A stretch of 64,000 nucleotides of DNA from Nonomuraea soli (GTDB lineage Bacteria; Actinomycetota; Actinomycetes; Streptosporangiales; Streptosporangiaceae): NCBI RefSeq assembly GCF_013761175.1, contig NZ_JACDUR010000008.1, positions 62,001 through 126,000 of the forward strand. Reading direction: 5' to 3'. The position numbers and the translations under genes were made by a program. Under the pieces are notes generated by a model. The model had not been told where the DNA came from and made no database searches. It was given only the letters and a program-made list of their open reading frames with translations. How positions within the stretch are numbered: the stretch's first letter is position 1; every line of letters starts with the position of its first letter. This document shows positions 17,144 to 24,073 of the stretch, piece after piece.

Positions 17144-18096
17144 TCAGCACGGTGGACTACCACACGGGAGGCGAGCCGTTCCGTATCGTCACCGGGGGCG
17201 TCGGCGAGATCCCCGGCGCCTCCGTCCTCGACCGGCGCACGAACGCCTCGCGGCCGGAGTTCGACCGGGTGCGCCGCCTGCTGTGCCACGAGCCGCGCGG
17301 CCACGCCGACATGTACGGCTGCTTCCTGGTGCCGCCGAACTCGCCTGACGCCCTGCTCGGCGTGCTGTTCTGGCACAAGGACGGCTACTCCACCGCCTGC
17401 GGCCACGGCACCATCGCCCTGGGCGTGCACGCCGTGCAGGAGGGACTGGTCCAGGCCGACCCCGACGGACTCACCGACGTGGTCGTCGACGTGCCCTCCG
17501 GGCGCGTGACCGCCCGCGTGCGCTGCTCGGGCGGGCGCGTCGAGTCGGTCACCTTCCGCAGCGTGCCCTCCTTCGTCCTGGCCAGGTCCGTGAAGGCCGG
17601 GGGCGTCGAGGTCGACCTGTCGTACGGCGGAGCGATCTACGCCTCGCTGCCCGCGTCGTCGGCCGGGCTGTCGGTGACCCCCTCGGACCTGCCGGAACTG
17701 ATCGCCGCGGCCCGCCGGATCAAGGCCGAGCTGGCCGGGCATCCCGCGACCGAGCACCCGCACGACCCCCGCCTCTCCGGCGTCTACGGGGTGATCTTCT
17801 ACGACGAGCTGGGCCCGGCGCGCCAGCGCAACGTCACCGTCTTCGCCGACGGCGAGGTCGACCGCTCACCCTGCGGCTCGGGCACGGCGGCGCGGCTGGC
17901 GGTGCTGCACGAGGACGGTTTCACCGGCACGCTGACGCACGAGAGCATCGTGGGGAGCGTCTTTTCGGGGCGAATCGCCGACATCACTCCAGAAGGCGTC
18001 ATACCGGAGATCGAAGGCATGGCCTACCGTACCGGTAGGCATCTGTTCGAGCTGGACCCCGCCGACCCGATCGGCACCGGGTTCACTCTGCGATGA
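17140..18096 (+). CDS. Second proline racemase family enzyme (Cys/Cys type)
   Basis: 318 residues starting VISTVDYHTGGEPFRIVTGG (GTG 17140). It is clearly diverged from the preceding paralogue. Catalytic motifs STACGHGTIALG and RSPCGSGTAARLA keep both Cys, so a racemase/epimerase is predicted. Its place next to a cyclodeaminase-family reductase gene resembles trans-3-hydroxyproline clusters, where the dehydratase normally has Ser/Thr in one Cys position; that substitution is absent here, so the substrate is open. Confidence 0.8.
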   Translation: MISTVDYHTGGEPFRIVTGGVGEIPGASVLDRRTNASRPEFDRVRRLLCHEPRGHADMYGCFLVPPNSPDALLGVLFWHKDGYSTACGHGTIALGVHAVQEGLVQADPDGLTDVVVDVPSGRVTARVRCSGGRVESVTFRSVPSFVLARSVKAGGVEVDLSYGGAIYASLPASSAGLSVTPSDLPELIAAARRIKAELAGHPATEHPHDPRLSGVYGVIFYDELGPARQRNVTVFADGEVDRSPCGSGTAARLAVLHEDGFTGTLTHESIVGSVFSGRIADITPEGVIPEIEGMAYRTGRHLFELDPADPIGTGFTLR

Positions 18097-18104
18097 CTCC
18101 GGCT

Positions 18105-18143
18105 CCGGCCGGGGCGAAGCACCGCGCCCTTCGCCCCGGCCGG
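18105..18143. promoter_or_regulatory. Perfect 15-bp GC hairpin between operon genes
   Basis: Arms CCGGCCGGGGCGAAG (18105-18119) and its exact complement (18129-18143) flank a 9-base loop. It sits just after the second racemase gene and before the preferred cyclodeaminase start. There is no T-run, so it may be a processing/stability element or a partial terminator that lowers expression of the last gene. Confidence 0.6.
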
Positions 18144-18191
18144 TCTGGACCCCCCGATCTGGAGACGCCGATCCATGGAGCAGCGCGCCGC

Positions 18192-19505
18192 ATGAACTAC
18201 CTCGACGCCGCCGCACTCACCAGGCTCGTGCCGCCGGCGCGTGCCGTACAGGTGCTCGAAGAGGCACTGAAGGCCGGGCTCGACCCCGAGGCCACCCCTC
18301 CGCGCGCCCACGCCGACCTGCCGGCGGGGCAGCTGCTCATGATGCCCGCCGGCGGCGGGCGCTACGCCGGGGTGAAGGTGGTCAGCGTCGCACCCGACAA
18401 CCCGCGCCGCGGGCTGCCGCGCGTGCAGGGCACCTACCTGCTGTTCGACGGCGACACCCTCGCGCCGCTGGCGGCCATCGACGGCATCGCGCTCACCTCG
18501 CTGCGCACTCCCGCCGTCTCCGCGCTCGCCGTACGCCACCTGGCCGCTCCCGACGCCCGCCGCCTCGTGGTGTTCGGCACGGGACCGCAGGCGTGGGGCC
18601 ACATCGTCGCCCTGCGCGCCGTCCGGCCCGTCACGCACGTCACCCTGTTCGGACGCTCGCCGGCAGGGGTGCAGGAACTGGCCGCCCGCTGCTGGGCGGC
18701 GGGGCTGCAGGTCGAGACCGGGTACGGCACGGCCGCGTCGTCCCACGTCACCCAGTGGGCGGCCACGTCGCCCGCCCCGAGCGCCTCCCCGGGCAGCGGC
18801 ACCGGCATCGCCGCCCCCGGCCCCTCGCCGCTTCCGGGCGCCCGCCCGTCCGGCATTCACGGCGAGCCCGGCTTCCCCGGAGGGCCCACCCCGCCGGCTT
18901 CTCCTCCCTCGGGCCCTGCCGATGCCCGCAGGCCAGCCCCTCGCCCCGGGCCGCGGCCCGACGCGGTCGTCTGGCCGCCCGCGCGCCCCGCGAGCCCGCC
19001 GCCCCCGCCGCCTGCGCAGTCCGCGCAGCCCTCTCCCGTGCCACTCTCTCCCGCGCCACCCTCTCCCACGCCGGCCCCTCCCGCGCCGCCTCGGCCCTCG
19101 CACGGCTCCAAGGGCGTCACCACCACCCAGGCCGTCGCGGAGGCCGACATCATCGCCTGCTGCACGACGGCGAGAAACCCGCTGTTCCCCGGTAAGCTCG
19201 CCCGCGACGGCGCCACCGTAGTCGCCGTCGGATCCCACGAGCCCGACGCCCGCGAGGTCGACGACGACCTGGTGGCACGCGCGATCCTCGTCGTCGAGGC
19301 GCGATCGGCCGCACTGGCGGAGGCCGGGGATGTGATCGTCCCTGTCCGGAACGGTACGATCACGACTGGTCATCTCGCCGGGAACCTCGCGGATCTGGTC
19401 TCCGGCAAGGTGCGGGTCGGACCGGGGCCACGCTTGTTCAAGAGCGTGGGCATGGCCTGGGAGGACCTGGTGGTCGCGGCCGCCGCCTACGAGGCGTGGG
19501 CGTAG
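18192..19505 (+). CDS. Ornithine cyclodeaminase/mu-crystallin family protein with ~115-residue proline-rich insert
   Basis: 437 residues from ATG 18192; ATG 18093 overlaps the previous stop but would read through the hairpin. Family features: AAALTRLVPPARAVQVLEEAL, GVKVVSVAPDNPRRGLPRVQG, TSLRTPAVSALAVRHLA, the Rossmann motif LVVFGTGPQAWGHIVAL, and AVAEADIIACCTTARNPLF. The family usually has 310-340 residues; here a Pro/Ala/Ser-rich low-complexity stretch (18765-19113) sits inside the nucleotide-binding domain. Without it the protein is of normal length. Relatives in hydroxyproline loci are pyrroline-2-carboxylate reductases; activity with the insert is uncertain. Confidence 0.82.
   Translation: MNYLDAAALTRLVPPARAVQVLEEALKAGLDPEATPPRAHADLPAGQLLMMPAGGGRYAGVKVVSVAPDNPRRGLPRVQGTYLLFDGDTLAPLAAIDGIALTSLRTPAVSALAVRHLAAPDARRLVVFGTGPQAWGHIVALRAVRPVTHVTLFGRSPAGVQELAARCWAAGLQVETGYGTAASSHVTQWAATSPAPSASPGSGTGIAAPGPSPLPGARPSGIHGEPGFPGGPTPPASPPSGPADARRPAPRPGPRPDAVVWPPARPASPPPPPPAQSAQPSPVPLSPAPPSPTPAPPAPPRPSHGSKGVTTTQAVAEADIIACCTTARNPLFPGKLARDGATVVAVGSHEPDAREVDDDLVARAILVVEARSAALAEAGDVIVPVRNGTITTGHLAGNLADLVSGKVRVGPGPRLFKSVGMAWEDLVVAAAAYEAWA
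18765..19113 (+). repeat. Proline-rich low-complexity insertion inside the cyclodeaminase gene
   Basis: About 116 codons rich in Pro, Ala, Ser and Gly with no stop and no frameshift. Its 3' part (about 19030-19090) shows short degenerate C-rich units (CTCTCCC-type), which points to slippage-driven expansion. It lies between the second and third strands expected for the Rossmann fold. Confidence 0.7.
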
Positions 19506-19524
19506 AACGGAAGGATGTGCGGGG

Positions 19525-20199
19525 ATGGCTGCGGAGGGTCGACTGGACCTGCCGGTCGTCGGGGAACGGCAGAGCCTGCGCGAGCAGGTGGCCAACGCCC
19601 TGCGCGCGGCGCTCATCACCGGCGAGATGCGTCCAGGGGTGGTGTACTCCGCGCCCGTGCTGGCCGGCCAGTTCGGCGTGTCCGCCACTCCGGTGCGCGA
19701 GGCCATGCTCGACCTGGCCAAGGAGGGCCTCGTCGAGGCGGTGCGCAACAAGGGCTTCCGTGTCACCGAGCTGTCGGAGCGTGACCTCGACGAGCTCACC
19801 GAGATCCGCGAGCTGATCGAGGTGCCCACCGTCTCCCGCTTGGCGGCCTCGGCCGACCTCGACCGCCTGGAGCGGCTGCGCCCGATCGCCGAGGAGATCG
19901 TCTCCGCGGCCGAAGGGGGCGATCTGCTCGGGTATGTCGACGCTGACCTGCGGTTTCACGTGGAACTCCTCTCGCTGGGCGGCAACGGCCACCTGGTCGA
20001 GGTGGTGCGCGACCTGCGCAGCCGGGCGCGGCTCTACGGCCTGTCGGAGCTGGCGAGCCGGGGCACGCTCGTCGACTCCGCGCGCGAGCACCTGGAGCTG
20101 CTCGACCGGCTGATCAGCCGCGACTCCGACGGGTCGGGGCAGCTGATGGCCCAGCACATCGGCAAGGTGCGCGGCATCTGGGCGAGCCCCCAGGAGTAG
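19525..20199 (+). CDS. GntR-family (FadR/FCD subfamily) transcriptional regulator
   Basis: 224 residues. N-terminal winged helix LREQVANALRAALITGEMRPG...LAGQFGVSATPVREAMLDLAKEGLVE, then an all-helical FCD effector domain with the metal-binding His/Asp pattern (ADLRFHVELLSLGGNGHLVEVV and AREHLELLDRLI...AQHIGKVR). It directly follows the hydroxyproline genes on the same strand, so it most likely controls them in response to a pathway intermediate (inference). Confidence 0.87.
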   Translation: MAAEGRLDLPVVGERQSLREQVANALRAALITGEMRPGVVYSAPVLAGQFGVSATPVREAMLDLAKEGLVEAVRNKGFRVTELSERDLDELTEIRELIEVPTVSRLAASADLDRLERLRPIAEEIVSAAEGGDLLGYVDADLRFHVELLSLGGNGHLVEVVRDLRSRARLYGLSELASRGTLVDSAREHLELLDRLISRDSDGSGQLMAQHIGKVRGIWASPQE

Positions 20200-20205
20200 T
20201 GCCTT

Positions 20206-20234
20206 TTGGGGTCTAGTGTCCGTTTTGTGATACT
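20206..20234 (+). promoter_or_regulatory. Candidate promoter for the DoxX gene
   Basis: TTGGGG (20206-20211) and GATACT (20229-20234) are 17 bases apart, a reasonable -35/-10 pair. The transcript would carry a leader of about 75 bases containing the palindrome at 20274-20287. Confidence 0.4.
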
Positions 20235-20273
20235 CTCCGAAGGGAAGAGATCGGCTACGCAGCGCGCGAGCTT

Positions 20274-20287
20274 GTGAAAATTTTCAC
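20274..20287. promoter_or_regulatory. Perfect 14-bp palindrome GTGAAAATTTTCAC
   Basis: An AT-rich exact palindrome in an otherwise GC-rich leader, 30 bases before the DoxX-family start. It resembles a dimeric-repressor operator. It could also be a GntR-type site, but no established consensus fits exactly. Confidence 0.45.
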
Positions 20288-20316
20288 GATCTTGCGCGAG
20301 GATTCCGGGGGGAATC

Positions 20317-20895
20317 ATGACCACGCAGATCGTCGAACGCCCGCACGGCCGTCACGCCGCGCCGTACCGCCCCGAAACGGACCAGCCCGCGGCTCCCGCA
20401 CCCGCAGGCCGTACCGGCTGGGCGCCACGCGTGTGGGCGGCGACCAGGATCGCCCTCGGCTTCGTCTTCCTGTGGGCCTTCCTCGACAAGACATTCGGCC
20501 TCGGGTTCTCGACCCCGGCGCAGAACGCCTGGATCAACGGCGGCAACCCCACGGCCGGGTTCCTCGGCGGCGTGGAGGGGCCCTTCAGCGGCATGTTCCA
20601 CGCCATGGCCGGCAACCCGGTCGTCAACGTCCTGTTCATGGCGGGGCTGCTCGGCGTCGGGGTGGCCCTGATCCTCGGGATCGGCATGCGCGTCGCCGCC
20701 GTGTCGGGGGCGATCATGATGGTCCTCATGTGGATGGCGTCGCTGCCGATGACCAGCAATCCGGTGATCGACGACCACGTCATCTACGCGCTGGTGCTCG
20801 TCGGGCTCGCCGCCGCGAAGGCGGGCGACACCTTCGGCCTGGGCCGCGCCTGGGCCCGCACCGCCCTGGTCCGCAACCAGCCCTGGCTCCGCTGA
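20317..20895 (+). CDS. DoxX-family membrane protein
   Basis: 192 residues: a ~35-residue polar N-terminus, then four hydrophobic helices (AATRIALGFVFLWAFLDKTF, VNVLFMAGLLGVGVALILGIG, AAVSGAIMMVLMWMASLPM, HVIYALVLVGLAAAKAG). DoxX proteins are linked to quinone or thiol-based redox chemistry, but most are uncharacterised. GGGGGG sits six bases before the ATG. It has its own promoter region and a terminator directly after it. Confidence 0.8.
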   Translation: MTTQIVERPHGRHAAPYRPETDQPAAPAPAGRTGWAPRVWAATRIALGFVFLWAFLDKTFGLGFSTPAQNAWINGGNPTAGFLGGVEGPFSGMFHAMAGNPVVNVLFMAGLLGVGVALILGIGMRVAAVSGAIMMVLMWMASLPMTSNPVIDDHVIYALVLVGLAAAKAGDTFGLGRAWARTALVRNQPWLR

Positions 20896-20924
20896 CCGGG
20901 CTCGGCTCCTCTGCGGGGCCGTAC

Positions 20925-20952
20925 AAGCCCGCACCCTTCCCGGTGCGGGCTT
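20925..20952. terminator. Bidirectional intrinsic terminator
   Basis: An 11-bp stem (AAGCCCGCACC, 6-base loop, exact complement) followed by TTT on the plus strand and preceded by A-rich bases for the minus strand. It lies between the convergent DoxX and EamA genes and can serve both. Confidence 0.85.
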
Positions 20953-20958
20953 TGTCCG

Positions 20959-21885
20959 TCATCCGCCCGTCTTGTCGCCCGCCCGCGTCGCGCCCAGGCT
21001 GGCCGCGATGATGCACCCGATCGCCGCCCAGTGCAGCACGTCGAGGATCTCGCCCAGCACCAGCAGCCCGATCATGGCCGCCGCCGCGGGCTCCAGGCTC
21101 ATCAGCACCCCGAACACGTGCTTGGGCATCCGGCGCAGCGCCTTCAGCTCCAGCGAGTAGGGGATCACCGACGACAGCAGCCCCACGCCCAGGCCGATCA
21201 GCAGCAGCTCCGGCTGGAGCAGGTCGGCGCCGCCGGTCGTCACGCCCACCGGTGCGATGAACACCGCCGACACCACCATCGCGAACGTCAGCCCGGTCGT
21301 GCCCGGAAATCGGCTGCCCGCGGCGGCCGACAGCAGGATGTAGGCCGCCCAGCACGCCCCGGCGACCAGCGCGAAGCCGATGCCCAGCCAGCTGACCGAC
21401 GCCGACTCCTGCCACGGCGCCATGAGGGCGACACCGATCGCGGCCAGGCTCACCCACAGCAGGTCGAGCCGCTTGCGGGAAGCGGCCACCGCCACACCCA
21501 GAGGGCCGAGGAACTCGATGGCCACGGCGATGCCCATGGGCAGGCGCGACAGTGCCTCGTAGAACGACAGGTTCATCAAAGCGAGCGTGCCGCCGAAGGT
21601 CAGGCCGATCGCCCAGTCGCGCCACGACAGGCCCTTGAGCTTGGGCCGCGCCACCAGCAGCATGACCAGGGCCCCCGCGCCGATGCGCAGGAAGACCACC
21701 GCGCTCGGCGGCAGCACGGCGAACAGCTCCTTGGCGAAAGCGGCGCCCACCTGGACCGACAGGATCCCGAGCATCACCAGACCCGACGGCGGGATGGCGT
21801 CGGCGGCATGCCGGGCCAGCGAGCCCAGCCGTGGAAGGCGGGACTTGCCGTCGTCGAAAGGACGATCAAGGGCGTTGACGGTCAC
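20959..21885 (-). CDS. EamA/RhtA-family drug/metabolite exporter
   Basis: 308 residues with ten hydrophobic helices in two EamA repeats after a ~30-residue polar N-terminus. Features include SVQVGAAFAKELFAVLPPSAVVFLR, AIEFLGPLGVAVA and, near the end, VFGVLMSLEPAAAAMIGLLVLGE, close to RhtA-type threonine/homoserine exporters. Substrate is not determinable from sequence. Single-gene transcription unit. Confidence 0.85.
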   Translation of the reverse strand: MTVNALDRPFDDGKSRLPRLGSLARHAADAIPPSGLVMLGILSVQVGAAFAKELFAVLPPSAVVFLRIGAGALVMLLVARPKLKGLSWRDWAIGLTFGGTLALMNLSFYEALSRLPMGIAVAIEFLGPLGVAVAASRKRLDLLWVSLAAIGVALMAPWQESASVSWLGIGFALVAGACWAAYILLSAAAGSRFPGTTGLTFAMVVSAVFIAPVGVTTGGADLLQPELLLIGLGVGLLSSVIPYSLELKALRRMPKHVFGVLMSLEPAAAAMIGLLVLGEILDVLHWAAIGCIIAASLGATRAGDKTGG

Positions 21886-21954
21886 GGGGGATCCTCACAT
21901 GTCGGGCGGAGAGCTCCGAGCCTACTCAGCCGGGCCGACATTTCCGATCCCGGG

Positions 21955-22722
21955 TCACTCCCAGCGGAAGGTACGCGCGGCCAGCCCCAGCGTCACCACG
22001 GTCCACGCCGCGAGCACGGCCAGCGGCCCGAGCGCGAGCCCCTCGCCGTCCATCAGCACCGCCCGCAGCCCGCCGGTCAGCGCCGAGATCGGCAGCAGCT
22101 CCAGCACCGACTCCACCCCGCCGGGGAAGACCGACAGCGGGAAGACCACGCCGCCGCAGCCGAGCAGGACCAGGTAGACGAGGTTGGCCGCCGCCAGGGT
22201 CGCCTCCGCGCGCAGGACGCCCGCCATGAGCAGGCCCAGCCCGCTGAAGGCCGCGGTGCCCAGCAGGAGGTACGGCACGGCCGCCAGGAGCGAGCCCGCC
22301 GGGCGCCATCCCAGGGCCAGGGCGACGCCGACGATCACGACGATCTGGAGCAACTCGACGGCCAGGACGGCGAGGGTCTTGGCGAGCAGCAGCCCCGCAC
22401 GCGACAGAGGAGTGGCGCCCAGGCGCTTGAGCACGCCGTAGCGGCGCTCGAAACCGGTGGCGATGGCCTGGCCGGTGAAGGCGGTGGACATGATGGCCAG
22501 CGCCAGCACGCCGGGGGTGAGGAAGTCGATCCTGCGCGCCTGGCCGACGTCGACCAGGGGGGCCAGGGAGAAGCCGACCAGCAGCAGCACCGGGATGATC
22601 AGCGTGAGCAGCAACTGCTCGCCGTTGCGCAGGATCGCCCGGATCTCGGCGCCCGCCTGCGCGGCCACCATGCGGCCGAGCGGCGCCGCGCCGGGGGCCG
22701 GGGTGAGGTCTAGGGCGGTCAC
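21955..22722 (-). CDS. ABC-2 type exporter permease
   Basis: 255 residues with about six hydrophobic segments; the N-terminus is MTALDLTPAPGAAPLGRMVA (GTG 22722). ABC-2 features include LTLIIPVLLLVGFSLAPLVD, TAFTGQAIATGFERRYGVLKRLGATPLSR (the conserved coupling loop) and LLGTAAFSGLGLLMAGVL. It follows the ATPase gene after an 82-bp gap on the same strand. An ABC exporter pair beside ctaA and the suf operon is conserved in mycobacteria and relatives; the substrate is unknown. Confidence 0.88.
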   Translation of the reverse strand: MTALDLTPAPGAAPLGRMVAAQAGAEIRAILRNGEQLLLTLIIPVLLLVGFSLAPLVDVGQARRIDFLTPGVLALAIMSTAFTGQAIATGFERRYGVLKRLGATPLSRAGLLLAKTLAVLAVELLQIVVIVGVALALGWRPAGSLLAAVPYLLLGTAAFSGLGLLMAGVLRAEATLAAANLVYLVLLGCGGVVFPLSVFPGGVESVLELLPISALTGGLRAVLMDGEGLALGPLAVLAAWTVVTLGLAARTFRWE

Positions 22723-22804
22723 GAGCTGCTCCTGTGATCGGGTGCCTGGTCACGATGGCGGGAGGTCCGCGCGCCACGTGTCGTGCCGCTTCGCCGTACG
22801 GAGG

Positions 22805-23713
22805 TCATCGCAGCTCCCTGCCCGTCAGCTCCAGGAAGACGTCTTCCAGGGTGCGCCGCTCGATGCTGAGGTCGTCGGCGGTGACGCCCTCGGCGGCGCA
22901 CCAGGCGGTGACGGTCGCCAGCAGCTCCGGGTCGACCTGCCCCTCGATGATGTAATGCCCGGCCGGAGACTCCTTGGCCGCGCTGCCGGTGGGCAGGGCC
23001 GTCAGCAGCTCCTCCAGCGCCAGTCCCGGGCGGGCGCGGAAGCGGAGCTGGCGCTCGGCACCGGTCAGGGACGCCGGGCTGCCCTCGGCGACGACGCGCC
23101 CGCGGTCGATGATGACCACGTGGTCGGCCAGCCGTTCGGCCTCGTCCATGTGGTGGGTGGTGAGCACGACGCCGACGCCTGCCGTACGCAGGTCGGCGAC
23201 CAGGTCCCAGCACGCGTGGCGGGCCTGCGGGTCGAGCCCGGCGGTGGGCTCGTCGAGGAAGACGAGCTCGGGCCGGCCGATGACGGCGGCGGCGAGCGAC
23301 AGGCGCTGCTGCTGGCCCCCGGACAGGCGGCGGTAGGGCGTGCGCGCGTGGTCGGTCAGGCCCAGCCGGGCCATCAGGGCGTCGGGGGCGAGGGGGCGGG
23401 CGTAGAAACGCGACACCAGCCGCAGCCACTCGCCGCAGCGCACCGCGGGCGGAACCCCTCCGGCCTGCAGCATCACGCCGACCCTGGCGCGCAGCGAGCC
23501 GTCGGAGGGCGGCAGGCCCAGCACGCGCACGGTGCCGCCGTCGGCCTCGCGGAACCCCTCGCAGATCTCGATCGTGGAGGTCTTGCCCGCGCCGTTGGGT
23601 CCGAGGATCGCGGTGACCGCGCCACGGGCCGCCGAAAGGGTGAGCCCGTCGACCGCGGTGGCGCCGCCGTAGCGTTTGACCAGATCGATGACCTCGACGG
23701 CTGGGGAGTCCAT
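22805..23713 (-). CDS. ABC exporter ATP-binding protein
   Basis: 302 residues. Walker A GPNGAGKTS, signature LSGGQQQRLSLAAAV, Walker B LVFLDEPTAGLD and the H-loop in VLTTHHMDEAERLA are all intact. The C-terminal ~80 residues end with the RTLEDVFLELTGREL motif typical of ABC-2 drug/lipid exporter ATPases. ATG 23713 was chosen over GTG 23719. Partner of the permease encoded next on this strand. Confidence 0.92.
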   Translation of the reverse strand: MDSPAVEVIDLVKRYGGATAVDGLTLSAARGAVTAILGPNGAGKTSTIEICEGFREADGGTVRVLGLPPSDGSLRARVGVMLQAGGVPPAVRCGEWLRLVSRFYARPLAPDALMARLGLTDHARTPYRRLSGGQQQRLSLAAAVIGRPELVFLDEPTAGLDPQARHACWDLVADLRTAGVGVVLTTHHMDEAERLADHVVIIDRGRVVAEGSPASLTGAERQLRFRARPGLALEELLTALPTGSAAKESPAGHYIIEGQVDPELLATVTAWCAAEGVTADDLSIERRTLEDVFLELTGRELR

Positions 23714-23812
23714 GGCCACGAGTTTAGGGACCCCGGGCGCCGGTCAGCGCCCCAGGAGCGCTTTGGCGGCGCAAGGTACGCCAGAACGGAGATCGGCAGG
23801 CCTTCGAGTGCG

Positions 23813-23992
23813 ATGCGTGAAAGGCTGACTACGTTCTTCGCCGTGGCCGACCTCGACGCCACCATCGCCCGTGCCCGGGAGCTGGGCGCGGCCGTCTACA
23901 TCCCGCGCATGGACTCGCCGAAGGGGACGTTCGTGGCCTTCCAGGACCCGCAAGGCGCCCATTTCTACGTCATCCAACTAAATGGGGAATAA
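23813..23992 (+). pseudogene. Remnant of a VOC/glyoxalase-fold protein (C-terminal half only)
   Basis: 59 codons, RLTTFFAVADLDATIARARE to AFQDPQGAHFYVIQLNGE, match only the last beta-alpha-beta-beta-beta module of a glyoxalase/bleomycin-resistance fold (vDDLDAtiaRarelGa...fvafqDPqGahFyvi). The N-terminal half is missing and no related sequence lies upstream. Its stop is three bases before the mini-ORF of the following attenuator, so it may be a decayed gene or a deletion endpoint. Confidence 0.6.
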
Positions 23993-23995
23993 GGG

Positions 23996-24007
23996 ATGAC
24001 CGGATAG
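23996..24007 (+). CDS. Three-codon leader ORF (Met-Thr-Gly-stop) of the MFS exporter gene
   Basis: ATG ACC GGA TAG with GGGGAA about six bases upstream. A ribosome at the stop codon would cover roughly to 24020, over the strand (24014-24022) that masks the exporter's ribosome site. That geometry is what translational-attenuation leaders of resistance genes use. Expression of so short an ORF is inferred. Confidence 0.5.
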   Translation: MTG

Positions 24008-24013
24008 CTGTTA

Positions 24014-24069
24014 GCACTCCTCGGCCCTCGCCGGGGGCCTTTTCCAGGCCCGCGAGGAAAGAGGAGTGC
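24014..24069 (+). promoter_or_regulatory. Attenuator-like leader hairpins hiding the exporter's Shine-Dalgarno
   Basis: Long hairpin: GCACTCCTC (24014-24022) pairs fully with GAGGAGTGC (24061-24069), which contains the ribosome site; inner stems are CCTCGC/GCGAGG (24026-24031/24052-24057) and GGGCC/GGCCC (24035-24039/24047-24051). An alternative hairpin GGCCC/GGGCC (24023-24027/24035-24039) followed by TTTT would act as a terminator. The two folds exclude each other. Confidence 0.7.
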
Positions 24070-24073
24070 GCGC

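Noticed and set aside
18093..18191. N-terminal extension of the cyclodeaminase from ATG 18093
   Set aside because: The extra 33 residues are Arg/Pro-rich, unlike the family, and would be read through a perfect 15-bp hairpin; ATG 18192 with GGAG upstream fits better.
12183..20316. Genomic island with mobile-element ends
   Set aside because: No integrase, transposase, tRNA gene or flanking direct repeats could be found; only the interrupted gene order hints at insertion.
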